From Croceibacter atlanticus HTCC2559 (lineage in GTDB: Bacteria > Bacteroidota > Bacteroidia > Flavobacteriales > Flavobacteriaceae): DNA of 64,000 bases. Position 1 is the stretch's first letter. Each line of letters opens with the position of its first letter. This document shows, in pieces, positions 53,101 through 62,032 of the stretch. The notes beneath the pieces are model-generated. The model searched no databases, was not told where the DNA came from, and was given only the letters and a program-made list of their open reading frames with translations. The stretch covers positions 992,001-1,056,000 of the forward strand of contig NC_014230.1 of NCBI RefSeq assembly GCF_000196315.1. Direction: 5' to 3'. The position numbers were made by a program, and so were the translations under genes.

Positions 53101-56100
53101 TTTAATTTATAGTGTACCGCTTTGTTTTGAAGCGTTGATAATAAGTCTTTATTTATATTAATCTTATGCTTTCTGCTAGGCATGTGTAGCTTCACTTTGT
53201 CTTCCATTTCATAAACAACAAAGTTGAGTAGCTTGTCGCCTTTGTGCTCATCTAATATAGATTTTAAACTCTGTATGTCATCGCCCTTTAATTCATTTAC
53301 ATTTATTTGAATGGTTAGTTTTCTTGCATAGCGCTCTAACACATCCTGAAGCATTTCAAAATTATTAAACTGTATTCTCGGATCACTCTTTTTGCCAGTT
53401 TGCCTATTTGTAAAACCTTCTCTTATAAATGCTTTTACATACAGAAATGAATTAGGGATTAGCAAGTGTCTGTACTTTAGGTAATCTTCGCCATAAATTT
53501 TAAACTCATAAGTGTTATGGTAATCTTCTGCAGTAAAAATTGCCCAACCTTTATTGGTTTTTGTGGTAAGGTGCCTAATATCTGTAAGAATACAAGCTAA
53601 TGATAGCTCTGCATTTAGCACCTGTTGTAAATCTTCAAGGTAATTGAGGTTAGCGTTACAGAAAGACTTCATTTCTATATTATAATCATCTAACGGATGC
53701 CCAGAAATATACATACCTACCACATCACGCTCTTTCCTTAATTTTTCCATAGTTCCCCATTCTTCACAAGGAGGCACTACAGGTTCTGGAATTTGTACTT
53801 CACTAGCTTCACCAAATAAACTTACTTGAGAGGAGTTTTTGTTTTCCTGGTACTTTGCAGCATATCGTATTACTTTTTCTAAGAAAGTGATACCGTCACC
53901 TTCATCTAAAAAATACTGTGCTCTGTGAGTGTCCTGAAAACTATCAAAACCACCAGCTAAAGCGAGATTTTCAAAAGCTTTTTTATTGGCAGCACGTAAA
54001 TCTATACGTTTAGCCATATCGAAGATCGATTTAAAATGACCGTTTTCTTTTCGCTCTGCTACAATGGACTCTACGGCACTTGAACCCACACCTTTTATTG
54101 CTGCCATACCAAAACGAATGGCACCTTCTTTATTTACAGAAAATTTTCTGAAAGATTCATTAACATCTGGACCTAACACATCAAGTTTCATACGTCTGCA
54201 TTCTTCCATAAAGAATGTTACCTGCTTTATGTTGCTCATGTTGTTAGATAAAACCGCAGCCATATATTCTGCAGGATAGTGTGCTTTAAGGTAGGCTGTT
54301 TGGTAGGCAATCCAGGCATAACAAGTAGAGTGAGATTTATTAAAAGCATAACTTGCAAAGGCTTCCCAGTCTTTCCACACTTTTTCTAATTTTTCTGCAT
54401 CATGACCTTTAGCTGAAGCCTGCTCAATAAATTTAGGTTTCATTTTATCGAGTACAGCTTTTTGCTTCTTACCCATTGCTTTACGAAGGATATCTGCTTC
54501 ACCTTTTGTAAAATCTGCAAGCTTTTGAGATAAAAGCATTACTTGCTCTTGGTAAACCGTAATACCATAAGTTTCCTTAAGATATTCTTCCATTGCAGGT
54601 AAATCATACTCTATGTCTTCATCACCGTGTTTTCTGGCAATAAAACTTGGTATATATTCCATTGGTCCTGGACGATAAAGCGCGTTCATTGCAATAAGGT
54701 CATCAAAGACTGTTGGTTTTAAAGACTGCATATGTTTCTGCATTCCTGGAGATTCATATTGAAATATACCTACGGTTTCACCACGTTGGAATAGTTCATA
54801 CGTTTTTTCATCATCTAAAGGAAAACTGTCTGGGTCTAATTGTACGCCGTGTTTTGCTTTTACAATCTTTACGGTATCCTTAATAAGAGTAAGTGTTTTT
54901 AGACCAAGGAAATCCATTTTAAGTAGTCCAGCATCTTCTACTACAGAATTGTCAAATTGTGTGATGTATAATTCACCATCCTTAGACCTTGCAATAGGAA
55001 CAAAGTTGGAGATATCATCTGGTGTGATTATAACGCCACAAGCGTGTACACCAGTATTTCTTACAGAACCTTCTAAAACACGAGCCTGATTAACGGTTTG
55101 AGCCTGTAAATCATTTCCGCCTGAAATGCTTAAAAGTTCTTTTACGCCTTCAAAATCTTCACTTCTAAATTTTCTGGAGAGCTCTTTTTCATCTACGCCA
55201 AATATTTTACCAAGCTTAGTCATATCTGGAATAAGTTTGGCAATCTTATCTGTTTCGTGCAACGGTAAATCTAAAACACGACCGGTATCTCTTATGGCAG
55301 ATTTTGCTGCCATAGTACCGTAAGTTATAATCTGTGCTACTTGATCACTACCATATTTTTTAATTACGTAATCCATGACACGGCTTCGACCTTCGTCATC
55401 AAAATCAATATCAATATCGGGCATACTTACACGATCCGGATTAAGGAAACGCTCAAAAAGTAGATCGTATTTAATAGGGTCTATATTGGTAATTTTTAAG
55501 CAATAAGCTACGGCACTACCAGCAGCAGAACCACGACCTGGACCAACAGAAACGTCCATGTTTCTTGCTTCTCTAATAAAGTCTTCTACAATTAGAAAAT
55601 ATCCAGGATACCCTGTTTTTTCAATAATAGATAGCTCAAAATCTAAACGCTCTTTAATCTCTGGAGTTATCTCTCCATAACGTTCTTTTGCACCTTCATA
55701 AGTAAGGTGTTTTAAAAATGCATTTTCGCCTCGTTTACCACCATCATCTAAATCTTTAGAATCTTTAAATTTTTCAGGAATTTCAAAGGCTGGTAATAAA
55801 ACGTCCCTAGCAAGATCAAACCCTTCAATTTTATTTACAACGTCTTGCGTATTGGTAATTGCTTCTGGAAGGTCTTTAAATAAAGCCTTCATTTCATCAT
55901 TACTCTTAAAATAGTATTCTTGGTTGGGTAAACCATAACGATAACCACGTCCTCGGCCAATAGGTTTGCTTTGCTTTTCTCCATCTTTTACGCAAAGTAA
56001 AATGTCATGAGCATTAGCATCTCCTTTTGCTGTGTAATAGGTATTGTTGCTTGCAACTATTTTTATGTCGTGCGCTTTGGCTAGTTTTATTAAAACCTCA

Positions 56101-57461
56101 TTAGCACGACGCTCGTCTTCTTGGTCATGGCGCATAATTTCCATGTAAAGATCTTCTTCAAAATGAGATTTCCACCAAAGTAAAGATTCTTCGGCTTGCT
56201 TTTCTCCTACATTTAAAACCTTACTTGGTACCTCTCCATATAGGTTTCCTGTTAAAACAATTACATCTTCTTTGTATTTTTCTACAACAGCTCTGTCTAT
56301 TCTTGGTACATAATAAAACCCTTCTGTATAAGCTATAGATGCCATCTTAGCCAAATTATGGTAGCCTTTTTTAGTTTTTGCAAGCATTACTATCTGGTAA
56401 CCGTTATCCTGTCTGGATTTATCATTGTGATCTTCACAGACCTGAAACTCACAACCTACAATGGCTTTTAAAGGCTTTTTGTCTAGGTCTTCACTACCTG
56501 CTAAAGATTTGTTATAAGTATTAACGGCTCTCACAAAATGAAAAGCACCCATCATATTGGCGTGGTCTGTGAGTGCTACACCAGGCATATTATTAGCTAT
56601 AGCATTGTCTACTAAATCCTGGATACTCATTGTAGACTGAAGAACAGAGAATTGGCTATGATTGTGTAAGTGGGAAAACGTAACTTCTTCTAAGACTGCA
56701 ATGTTTTCTTCTAGCTCTTCCTCTGATATCTCATCGACTCCTTGTTCTTTTTCAAGAGCTTTTCTTATTTGTTCTGAAGCTTTCTTGAGGTTAATATGCT
56801 TTAACCCTATAAGTTGAATTGTCTGTGGGTTTTCTTCAGAAAAATTCTCAAAATAATCTGGAGACACGTCTAACTCTTCAGCTGTATAAATACGCTTTCT
56901 TATAAGTTCTAAAAAGCATCGCGTTGTTGCCTCAACATCTGCAGTGGCATTGTGAGCTTCATTAAAAGCTTTGTTAAATAAGAATTGGTGAAGTTCTGTA
57001 AGGGTAGGCAGTTTAAATTTTCCGCCACGTCCACCAGGAATTTTACAAAGTTCTGCTGTGGTTTCTGTACAAGTGTCTAAAACAGGTAGTTCTTGCAATG
57101 GGTTGTCTATGCCTTTTCTGTAAAACTCGGCACCCATAATATTAATATCAAACGCAACATTTTGTCCTACAACAAATTTTGTCTGTTTTAATGCTTCATT
57201 AAATTTATGAAGTGAGTCTACCAGGTCTACACCATTTTTATCTGCTAACTCTGTAGAAATACCGTGAATTTGCTCTGAGTCATACGGGATATTAAAACCG
57301 TCTGGTTTTATAAGCATATCATCGTGAGACACCAACTTACCCATGTCATCATGAAGCTGCCAAGCTATCTGTATACAACGTGGCCAATTATCTGTATCTG
57401 TTATTGGAGCGTTGTAATTTTTAGGTAAACCAGTTGTTTCAGTATCAAATATTAAATACAT
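53097..57461 (-). CDS. dnaE: DNA polymerase III alpha subunit with fused N-terminal proofreading exonuclease
   Basis: Replicative polymerase of 1454 residues. Residues 1-190 are a DnaQ-type 3'-5' exonuclease with ExoI D-T-E-T-T-G (6-11), ExoII around G-Q-N-V-A-F-D (99-105) and ExoIII H-N-A-T-A-D (170-175), all acidic residues intact. A linker of about 70 residues leads to the PHP domain from 263 (S-H-L-H-N-H-S-Q, then L-T-D-H-A-N). The polymerase palm has P-D-I-D-I-D-F-D-D near 681, and the G-P-G-R-G-S-A-A-G-S motif lies close by. The C-terminal part includes an OB-fold-like region. Fusion puts proofreading in the same chain. I recall this layout in other flavobacteria. Confidence 0.95.
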   Translation of the reverse strand: MYLIFDTETTGLPKNYNAPITDTDNWPRCIQIAWQLHDDMGKLVSHDDMLIKPDGFNIPYDSEQIHGISTELADKNGVDLVDSLHKFNEALKQTKFVVGQNVAFDINIMGAEFYRKGIDNPLQELPVLDTCTETTAELCKIPGGRGGKFKLPTLTELHQFLFNKAFNEAHNATADVEATTRCFLELIRKRIYTAEELDVSPDYFENFSEENPQTIQLIGLKHINLKKASEQIRKALEKEQGVDEISEEELEENIAVLEEVTFSHLHNHSQFSVLQSTMSIQDLVDNAIANNMPGVALTDHANMMGAFHFVRAVNTYNKSLAGSEDLDKKPLKAIVGCEFQVCEDHNDKSRQDNGYQIVMLAKTKKGYHNLAKMASIAYTEGFYYVPRIDRAVVEKYKEDVIVLTGNLYGEVPSKVLNVGEKQAEESLLWWKSHFEEDLYMEIMRHDQEDERRANEVLIKLAKAHDIKIVASNNTYYTAKGDANAHDILLCVKDGEKQSKPIGRGRGYRYGLPNQEYYFKSNDEMKALFKDLPEAITNTQDVVNKIEGFDLARDVLLPAFEIPEKFKDSKDLDDGGKRGENAFLKHLTYEGAKERYGEITPEIKERLDFELSIIEKTGYPGYFLIVEDFIREARNMDVSVGPGRGSAAGSAVAYCLKITNIDPIKYDLLFERFLNPDRVSMPDIDIDFDDEGRSRVMDYVIKKYGSDQVAQIITYGTMAAKSAIRDTGRVLDLPLHETDKIAKLIPDMTKLGKIFGVDEKELSRKFRSEDFEGVKELLSISGGNDLQAQTVNQARVLEGSVRNTGVHACGVIITPDDISNFVPIARSKDGELYITQFDNSVVEDAGLLKMDFLGLKTLTLIKDTVKIVKAKHGVQLDPDSFPLDDEKTYELFQRGETVGIFQYESPGMQKHMQSLKPTVFDDLIAMNALYRPGPMEYIPSFIARKHGDEDIEYDLPAMEEYLKETYGITVYQEQVMLLSQKLADFTKGEADILRKAMGKKQKAVLDKMKPKFIEQASAKGHDAEKLEKVWKDWEAFASYAFNKSHSTCYAWIAYQTAYLKAHYPAEYMAAVLSNNMSNIKQVTFFMEECRRMKLDVLGPDVNESFRKFSVNKEGAIRFGMAAIKGVGSSAVESIVAERKENGHFKSIFDMAKRIDLRAANKKAFENLALAGGFDSFQDTHRAQYFLDEGDGITFLEKVIRYAAKYQENKNSSQVSLFGEASEVQIPEPVVPPCEEWGTMEKLRKERDVVGMYISGHPLDDYNIEMKSFCNANLNYLEDLQQVLNAELSLACILTDIRHLTTKTNKGWAIFTAEDYHNTYEFKIYGEDYLKYRHLLIPNSFLYVKAFIREGFTNRQTGKKSDPRIQFNNFEMLQDVLERYARKLTIQINVNELKGDDIQSLKSILDEHKGDKLLNFVVYEMEDKVKLHMPSRKHKININKDLLSTLQNKAVHYKLN

Positions 57462-57660
57462 ATGTATTTGAATGTTAGAGTTATATGGGTAGGTTTTAGT
57501 GTCTTGATTTCAGACAAAAAAATGTGTTTAAAAGTATAAAAAATGAACGTTTTAAATGCTGAATTATTTGTTGAGTTGTTCACATTATATCAAATTAAAA
57601 CATTCTTTACACGCAACCTTATTTAATGACACTCATCTATAAAACAACTAAACTACTCAA

Positions 57661-58356
57661 ATGAAACATTTTAAATTTATCTCTTTCTTCTTGCTATTCC
57701 TGCTTTTTCAGTCTTGTATTTTTGCTGATGATTTAAATGTAGAAGACAACTCTAGATTGCAGTTTGTTGGTCGTGTAATGTCTGATGCTAATAATCCTAT
57801 TGTTGGGGTTTCTGTAATTGCTAAAGCAGACTCATATGTTGTAGGCTCTACAACTACAGATGCAAATGGTTTTTTCGATCTTATTTCTCTAGACGCTACT
57901 GGAAGAACTTTTAATAACACATATGGTTTGGAGGTTGTTGTAAATGAATTCTCTTTAGATAATGAGTCTTTTACTGAGTACACTTCTGTTTTTATTGATA
58001 GTAGAGATCGGTTTTACGATTTTGAAACTATTGAACTTAAGACAAGTGCTCAACTCGAATTAAATATTCAAAATACAGAGAATACTTCTGATACCTTTTC
58101 TTGGTCTTTGCACTATACAAATACACAGTGTAATCAATTTTTTGTAGAAGGCCAAATACAGGAAGATGAGTCGGACTGTTATTCGCAAACCTCCGTTTTT
58201 AGGACATTAAATGAAAATACACCAAATTTTAGCAGATCCTATTCTGTAGTTCTTAATACTGAAGCTCAATTTACATATAGTGTAAACGGTTCTGATCCTA
58301 TAACAGAACTTATACAAATTAATAACCCAAACACTGTATACAATGTTGAGTATTAG
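57661..58356 (+). CDS. Lipoprotein with carboxypeptidase-regulatory-like domain
   Basis: A 231-residue lipoprotein (signal ending F-Q-S-C, Cys19). Residues about 33-115 form a beta-sandwich of the carboxypeptidase-regulatory type: F-V-G-R-V-M-S-D-A-N-N-P-I-V-G-V-S-V and the following T-T-D-A-N-G-F-F are typical. The remainder is beta-rich with two cysteines (N-T-Q-C-N and E-S-D-C-Y) that may pair. Function unknown. The coding end overlaps the next barrel gene by 14 bp, so the pair is coupled and probably forms an outer-membrane unit. Confidence 0.78.
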   Translation: MKHFKFISFFLLFLLFQSCIFADDLNVEDNSRLQFVGRVMSDANNPIVGVSVIAKADSYVVGSTTTDANGFFDLISLDATGRTFNNTYGLEVVVNEFSLDNESFTEYTSVFIDSRDRFYDFETIELKTSAQLELNIQNTENTSDTFSWSLHYTNTQCNQFFVEGQIQEDESDCYSQTSVFRTLNENTPNFSRSYSVVLNTEAQFTYSVNGSDPITELIQINNPNTVYNVEY

Positions 58357-58969
58357 ATTAAGTATAGTATTTTGTTTGGTATTAAATAGTTGTTTGTTTT
58401 CACAAAACGATACCAGAGAAGGTGAAGAGGCTGTAGAGTTTTATGATGTAGGTTTTATAAGTATTTCTCCCTATTACCCAATTGCGATTGGTGATAATTT
58501 TGCAAGCAAAGCCCAAAATACAAATTTAGGTGCGCAATTAGAGTCTAGGTTTGTTATAGCAGACCATATTTTGATCGGTGCAAGGTTAAATATTTTTTCA
58601 GGACAGGTAACAAAACCAGAACTTGTAGGTAATTATGATCTTAGAAATGTAAATTTAATAGGTATAGAAGCAGGTTATAGAATTCCAACTTTAAAGAACT
58701 TTAATTTGTCCTTTTTAGCTGGAATAGGTGCTATAGAATATCGGAATGATGTAGATGGAGAAATATTTGAAGATACAGGAGAAGCTTATTCACTTATGGC
58801 AGATGCAGACTATAAGTTTTCAAGGCATTTTAGTGCATTTTTAACTGCAGAATATAGGTATGAGTCTCTTAATACTAAAGCTCCAAATAGTACAGTTGCA
58901 TTTAATAAAGCTTCTTATATAGCATTGTCATTTGGGATAAGATTTTACTTTCTTAACGAACGTGATTAA
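58343..58969 (+). CDS. Outer-membrane beta-barrel protein
   Basis: A 208-residue protein with a signal peptide (about 1-20, ending C-L-F-S-Q) and a barrel-like mature part of amphipathic strands (for example L-G-A-Q-L-E-S-R-F-V-I and I-G-I-E-A-G-Y-R-I), ending F-G-I-R-F-Y-F-L. It starts inside the end of the preceding lipoprotein gene. An OprF/OMP-type 8-strand barrel is plausible. No functional family recognised. Confidence 0.75.
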   Translation: MLSIRLSIVFCLVLNSCLFSQNDTREGEEAVEFYDVGFISISPYYPIAIGDNFASKAQNTNLGAQLESRFVIADHILIGARLNIFSGQVTKPELVGNYDLRNVNLIGIEAGYRIPTLKNFNLSFLAGIGAIEYRNDVDGEIFEDTGEAYSLMADADYKFSRHFSAFLTAEYRYESLNTKAPNSTVAFNKASYIALSFGIRFYFLNERD

Positions 58970-58973
58970 ATAA

Positions 58974-59005
58974 AAAAAGCCGAATCGTATGAGATTCGGC
59001 TTTTT
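58974..59005. terminator. Bidirectional terminator between convergent genes
   Basis: AAAAAGCCGAATC pairs perfectly with GATTCGGCTTTTT around GTATGA, with A-run and T-run on either side. It can end both the barrel gene (plus) and the four-helix gene (minus). Confidence 0.88.
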
Positions 59006-59023
59006 AAATTTTAAGGCTTTATA

Positions 59024-59470
59024 TTAAGCTACAATCTCTAAAGATTTTACGTCTTTAAGAGCACTTTCTACATTATCTTTCTGTGTTTTTAAAACAGAAG
59101 ATGTGCTTGGTGGTAAGTTTGTTTCGTTTATAATTTCATTATAATTTTCAACAAACGCTTTTTCACCTCTAATAGCTTCCTCTAACATAGCTTCTTCATC
59201 GTTAGCGACAAATTTAGATTTAATATTCATCCAAAATCTATGTGCGTCTCCACTAATACTAGTGCCTTTGTCTGGCTCTTGTCCAAAACTCTTAATCTCA
59301 TTCTTTAATTGGTGCCCAAAGTCATATCTGTCTTTAGCTCTATTCTCGAAATAAGATTTTAGTTGAGAATTTTTTACATTTTCAGCTGCTTGTTTATAAC
59401 CAGCTTCTGCATCATAATTCTTCTTTAGTAATTCGTTTAATTTATTTGAAACTTGCTCTGTATACTTCAT
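59024..59470 (-). CDS. PA2169-family four-helix-bundle protein (DUF2383)
   Basis: A 148-residue soluble protein from ATG 59470, beginning M-K-Y-T-E-Q-V-S-N-K-L. An in-frame ATG at 59524 would add 18 residues and was rejected since M-K-Y-T fits the family. It is a ferritin-like four-helix bundle: long helices rich in E and K, with A-E-A-G-Y in helix 1 and E-E-A-I-R-G-E-K-A-F near the third helix. DUF2383/PA2169 proteins are stress-associated with unknown chemistry; some have a metal-like site. It stands alone between terminators. Confidence 0.85.
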   Translation of the reverse strand: MKYTEQVSNKLNELLKKNYDAEAGYKQAAENVKNSQLKSYFENRAKDRYDFGHQLKNEIKSFGQEPDKGTSISGDAHRFWMNIKSKFVANDEEAMLEEAIRGEKAFVENYNEIINETNLPPSTSSVLKTQKDNVESALKDVKSLEIVA

Positions 59471-59655
59471 AATAGTAATATTTTGGTTAGCAGACTTTAT
59501 TTTAAGATGAGGTCTGTTTGTCATCTATTTCAAAGATAAGAAGCTAAACCCTACCTATTTGCCTGTTTAACGCACCTTAACTCAAACACACTTTTGTTTA
59601 ACATATTTTAATAATAAATAAACAGGTGTTGTGATCTATTTGTAAAAACCGTTAA

Positions 59656-59684
59656 CAAAAAAAGCACTCCTAAGAGTGCTTTTT
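59656..59684 (-). terminator. Rho-independent terminator of the DUF6252-like lipoprotein gene
   Basis: AAAAGCACTC (59660-59669) pairs with GAGTGCTTTT (59674-59683), loop CTAA. The A-run on the left becomes the T-tail on the minus strand, just past the gene end at 59708. Confidence 0.82.
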
Positions 59685-59707
59685 ACAATTTAAGATTAAT
59701 TATAATT

Positions 59708-60514
59708 TTAATAAGTAATAGTAAAGTTACCGTTGGTTACCATAATACCACTAGTTGTTTCAAATTGAAATGATCCAGAAGCAGTTCCTGCAGCATTATC
59801 ATTAGTTGTAATAGTTATCATACCACTAATAGCATTTTCTGAGCCACCACTAATTGCATAAGATGCTCTGTAGTCTCCACCTTCAGTAATTTCAAAATCA
59901 CCTGTTGCGGTATCTAAAGGAAACGATAAATTGATAACAAAGTTTTGTTGGTTGTTTGCTATAATAAATAATGTATTTCCTGCAACGTTAGTTTGAGTGG
60001 TTACGGCTGTATAGTTTGCACCATCAACTAGTGCTGTAAATTGGTCATTATTTTGGCCGCCATCTCCAGGTACAGCATTTGTAATAGGAACTTCATAAAT
60101 TATACCTTCCTGAAAGTTTAAGGTGTCGTTTATACCTGGTCGCCTTGCATTAAAATTAAATGTAGCTGTAATTTTTCCTTCCTCTATATTAGAAATTACT
60201 ATTTTACCGTTACCTGAGTTGTCTGTAGTATAAAAAGCATCATCAAATGTTGTGAAGTTAGCTTCACTATTGCTGTCAGACCCAAACAAATAGGTGCCAA
60301 CTTCTAAAGATTCTGCAGTTACTTCAATAGTTTCAAGAGCAGTTTCGCCAGATATAGTAACAGAACCATCAGTATTAATTGTTGCGTTGCTTGTTACGGC
60401 TCTAAAAAACACATTGTCAACTTCACCTTGCAATGCAGGTGTATTTGTTTCGATGGTTTCACTGCAGCTAGATGCTAATAAAAGGGTACTAAATAGTAGG
60501 AGTAGGTTTCTCAT
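59708..60514 (-). CDS. Lipoprotein with two DUF6252-like halves
   Basis: A 268-residue lipoprotein (signal ending A-S-S-C, Cys17). The mature chain falls into two similar halves (about 28-125 and 155-268), each running from a short opening strand (G-E-V-D-N-V-F-F-R-A and A-L-V-D-G-A-N-Y-T-A) to a G-x-I-x-(I/F)-T/S-strand ending. They resemble flavobacterial DUF6252-type lipoproteins, which carry one such unit; I am moderately sure of the family. Such proteins are probably surface-exposed. A -7 element (TACATTTG, 60541-60548 minus) lies about 27 bp before the start. Confidence 0.72.
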   Translation of the reverse strand: MRNLLLLFSTLLLASSCSETIETNTPALQGEVDNVFFRAVTSNATINTDGSVTISGETALETIEVTAESLEVGTYLFGSDSNSEANFTTFDDAFYTTDNSGNGKIVISNIEEGKITATFNFNARRPGINDTLNFQEGIIYEVPITNAVPGDGGQNNDQFTALVDGANYTAVTTQTNVAGNTLFIIANNQQNFVINLSFPLDTATGDFEITEGGDYRASYAISGGSENAISGMITITTNDNAAGTASGSFQFETTSGIMVTNGNFTITY

Positions 60515-60540
60515 AATTAAATATAGGACAAGTTTATCTA

Positions 60541-60548
60541 CAAATGTA
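60541..60548 (-). promoter_or_regulatory. -7 element (TACATTTG) of the DUF6252-like lipoprotein gene
   Basis: Minus-strand TACATTTG fits TAnnTTTG and would start transcription near 60537, about 22 nt before the ATG at 60514. No TTG at standard -33 spacing. Confidence 0.45.
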
Positions 60549-60571
60549 ATTAAAAATTTGAGCTAACATAC

Positions 60572-60599
60572 TTGCAGTAAGAAAAATATAGTATCTTTG
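60572..60599 (+). promoter_or_regulatory. Promoter of rpsP-rimM
   Basis: TTG at 60572-60574, a 17-bp spacer and TATCTTTG at 60592-60599. Transcription would start near 60603, giving a leader of about 49 nt before the rpsP ATG. Confidence 0.65.
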
Positions 60600-60651
60600 C
60601 GCTCTTATAAAAATTAATAATAGAGGTCGAGAACCTCACAAATTAATCACT

Positions 60652-61227
60652 ATGCCTGTAAAAATCAGACTACAAAGACACGGTAAAAAAGGTAAACCAT
60701 TTTATTGGATTGTTGCTGCAGATTCACGTTCTAAGCGTGATGGTAGGTACCTAGAGAAATTAGGAACTTACAACCCAAACACTAATCCAGCTATTATTGA
60801 CTTAGATATAGATACTTCTGTAACTTGGTTAAACAATGGTGCACAACCTACAGATACTGCTCGTGCAATTTTGTCTTACAAAGGTGTTATGCTTAAACAT
60901 CACCTTGCTGGTGGTGTTCGTAAAGGTGCTTTAACTGAAGAGCAAGCTGAGAAGAAATTCGCTGCTTGGTTAGAAGAAAAAGAATCTAAAGTTAACGCTA
61001 AGAAAGATAAAGTATCTAAAGATGCAGAAGCTGAAAAGCAAAAAGCATTAGATGCTGAAAAAGAATTAAACGCTAAGAAAGAAGCAGAGGCTAAAGAAGC
61101 AGAAGAAGCTGCTGCTAAAGCTGAAGCTGAAGCAAAAGCGGCTGCAGAAGCAGAAGCTGCTGCTAAAGAAGAGACTGCAGAAGATGCAGACGCTTCTGAA
61201 GAGAAAAAAGAAGACTCAGCTGAGTAA
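60652..61227 (+). CDS. rpsP: 30S ribosomal protein S16 with long Ala/Glu/Lys-rich C-terminal extension
   Basis: Primary-binding protein of the small ribosomal subunit. Residues 1-80 are the S16 core ([20 protein letters not shown]). It is 191 residues instead of the usual ~80-110: from about 115 to the end lies a low-complexity helix made almost wholly of A, E, K and D. Extensions of this kind are usual in Bacteroidota S16, though this one is long. rimM follows after 14 bp, the standard order. Confidence 0.95.
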   Translation: MPVKIRLQRHGKKGKPFYWIVAADSRSKRDGRYLEKLGTYNPNTNPAIIDLDIDTSVTWLNNGAQPTDTARAILSYKGVMLKHHLAGGVRKGALTEEQAEKKFAAWLEEKESKVNAKKDKVSKDAEAEKQKALDAEKELNAKKEAEAKEAEEAAAKAEAEAKAAAEAEAAAKEETAEDADASEEKKEDSAE

Positions 61228-61241
61228 TTAAAGAACTAGCG

Positions 61242-61766
61242 ATGACAAAAGAAGAATGCTTCTATTTGGGGAAAATCGTTAGTAAATTCAGCTTTCGTGG
61301 TGAGGTTCTAGCTAAATTAGATACCGATGAACCCGAACTTTACACAGAGATGGAATCAGTTTTTGTTGAATTCAACAAAAACTTGGTTCCATTTTTTTTA
61401 GAACGTGCACAACTTCATAAAAGCACGTTGCTAAGAATAAAATTTGAAGACGTAGAAGAAGAGGCAGATGCAGATGACCTTATTGGAGCTGAGCTTTATT
61501 TGCCGCTTTCTAGTCTTCCTAAACTTGATGACGACAAGTTTTACTTTCATGAAATCATAGGATTTAAAGTAACAGATGAATCTTTTGGATATGTTGGGGT
61601 TATTAAAAGTATTAATGATCAAACCTCCCAAACCATTCTAATAATAGACAGAGAAGGAAAAGATGTTCTTGTACCTTTAAACGATGATTTTGTTACTAAA
61701 GTAGATAAGGAAAACAAGACCATGATTCTTAATACTCCAGATGGTCTAATAGATATGTACCTTTAG
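61242..61766 (+). CDS. rimM: 16S rRNA processing protein RimM
   Basis: Assists maturation of the 30S head and binds S19. It has 174 residues with the N-terminal beta-barrel (Y-L-G-K-I-V-S-K-F-S-F-R-G-E-V at about 7-21) and the C-terminal PRC-barrel (K-F-Y-F-H-E-I-I-G-F and V-P-L-N-D-D-F-V). It is downstream of rpsP in the same operon and is followed by the two structured RNA units. Confidence 0.93.
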   Translation: MTKEECFYLGKIVSKFSFRGEVLAKLDTDEPELYTEMESVFVEFNKNLVPFFLERAQLHKSTLLRIKFEDVEEEADADDLIGAELYLPLSSLPKLDDDKFYFHEIIGFKVTDESFGYVGVIKSINDQTSQTILIIDREGKDVLVPLNDDFVTKVDKENKTMILNTPDGLIDMYL

Positions 61767-61881
61767 CAGTAATTAACATTTTTTCAGGAAAGTTTAGGCT
61801 TTTTCCTACAACCGTAAACAAAAGTTAAACAAATATTAGTGAATCTGAGGTTTGCTGATTATAATTTATTATCTTCGTGAG

Positions 61882-61988
61882 GATTAACAAAAAAAGAAGA
61901 ATTAATACACCTTCTTGTTAATCTAAACCGAGAACATTTAAGTTTTCATTTAAGAGGTGAGTCCCGCAAATTGCGGGACTTTTTTTTG
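61882..61988 (+). ncRNA. Structured small RNA candidate, unit 1 (three hairpins)
   Basis: About 107 nt between rimM and the second unit. Hairpin A: GATTAAC (61882-61888) pairs with GTTAATC (61917-61923), a five-A bulge, then AAGAAG with CTTCTT, around the loop AATTAATACAC (61900-61910). Hairpin B: GAGAAC (61930-61935) with GTTTTC (61942-61947), loop ATTTAA. Terminator: AGTCCCGC with GCGGGACT (61960-61980) and a T-run. A promoter-like TTTG/TATCTTCG lies at 61851-61877 but the spacer is short. No open reading frame. The family was not identified; the Rfam flavo-1 model is one possible match. Confidence 0.72.
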
Positions 61989-62020
61989 TTAAAAAATATT
62001 TAAATTAAGATAAATTAACA

Positions 62021-62028
62021 TAAATTTG
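62021..62028 (+). promoter_or_regulatory. -7 element (TAAATTTG) of RNA unit 2
   Basis: A full TAnnTTTG match ending 5 bp before the first base of stem A of unit 2, so the unit could be its own transcript. No TTG at standard -33 spacing. Confidence 0.5.
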
Positions 62029-62032
62029 ATGT

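Noticed and set aside
53097-57461. Antisense reading frames within dnaE (for example 54064-54279 and 55126-55323)
   Set aside because: They are shadows of a strongly conserved polymerase and have no motifs or start context of their own.
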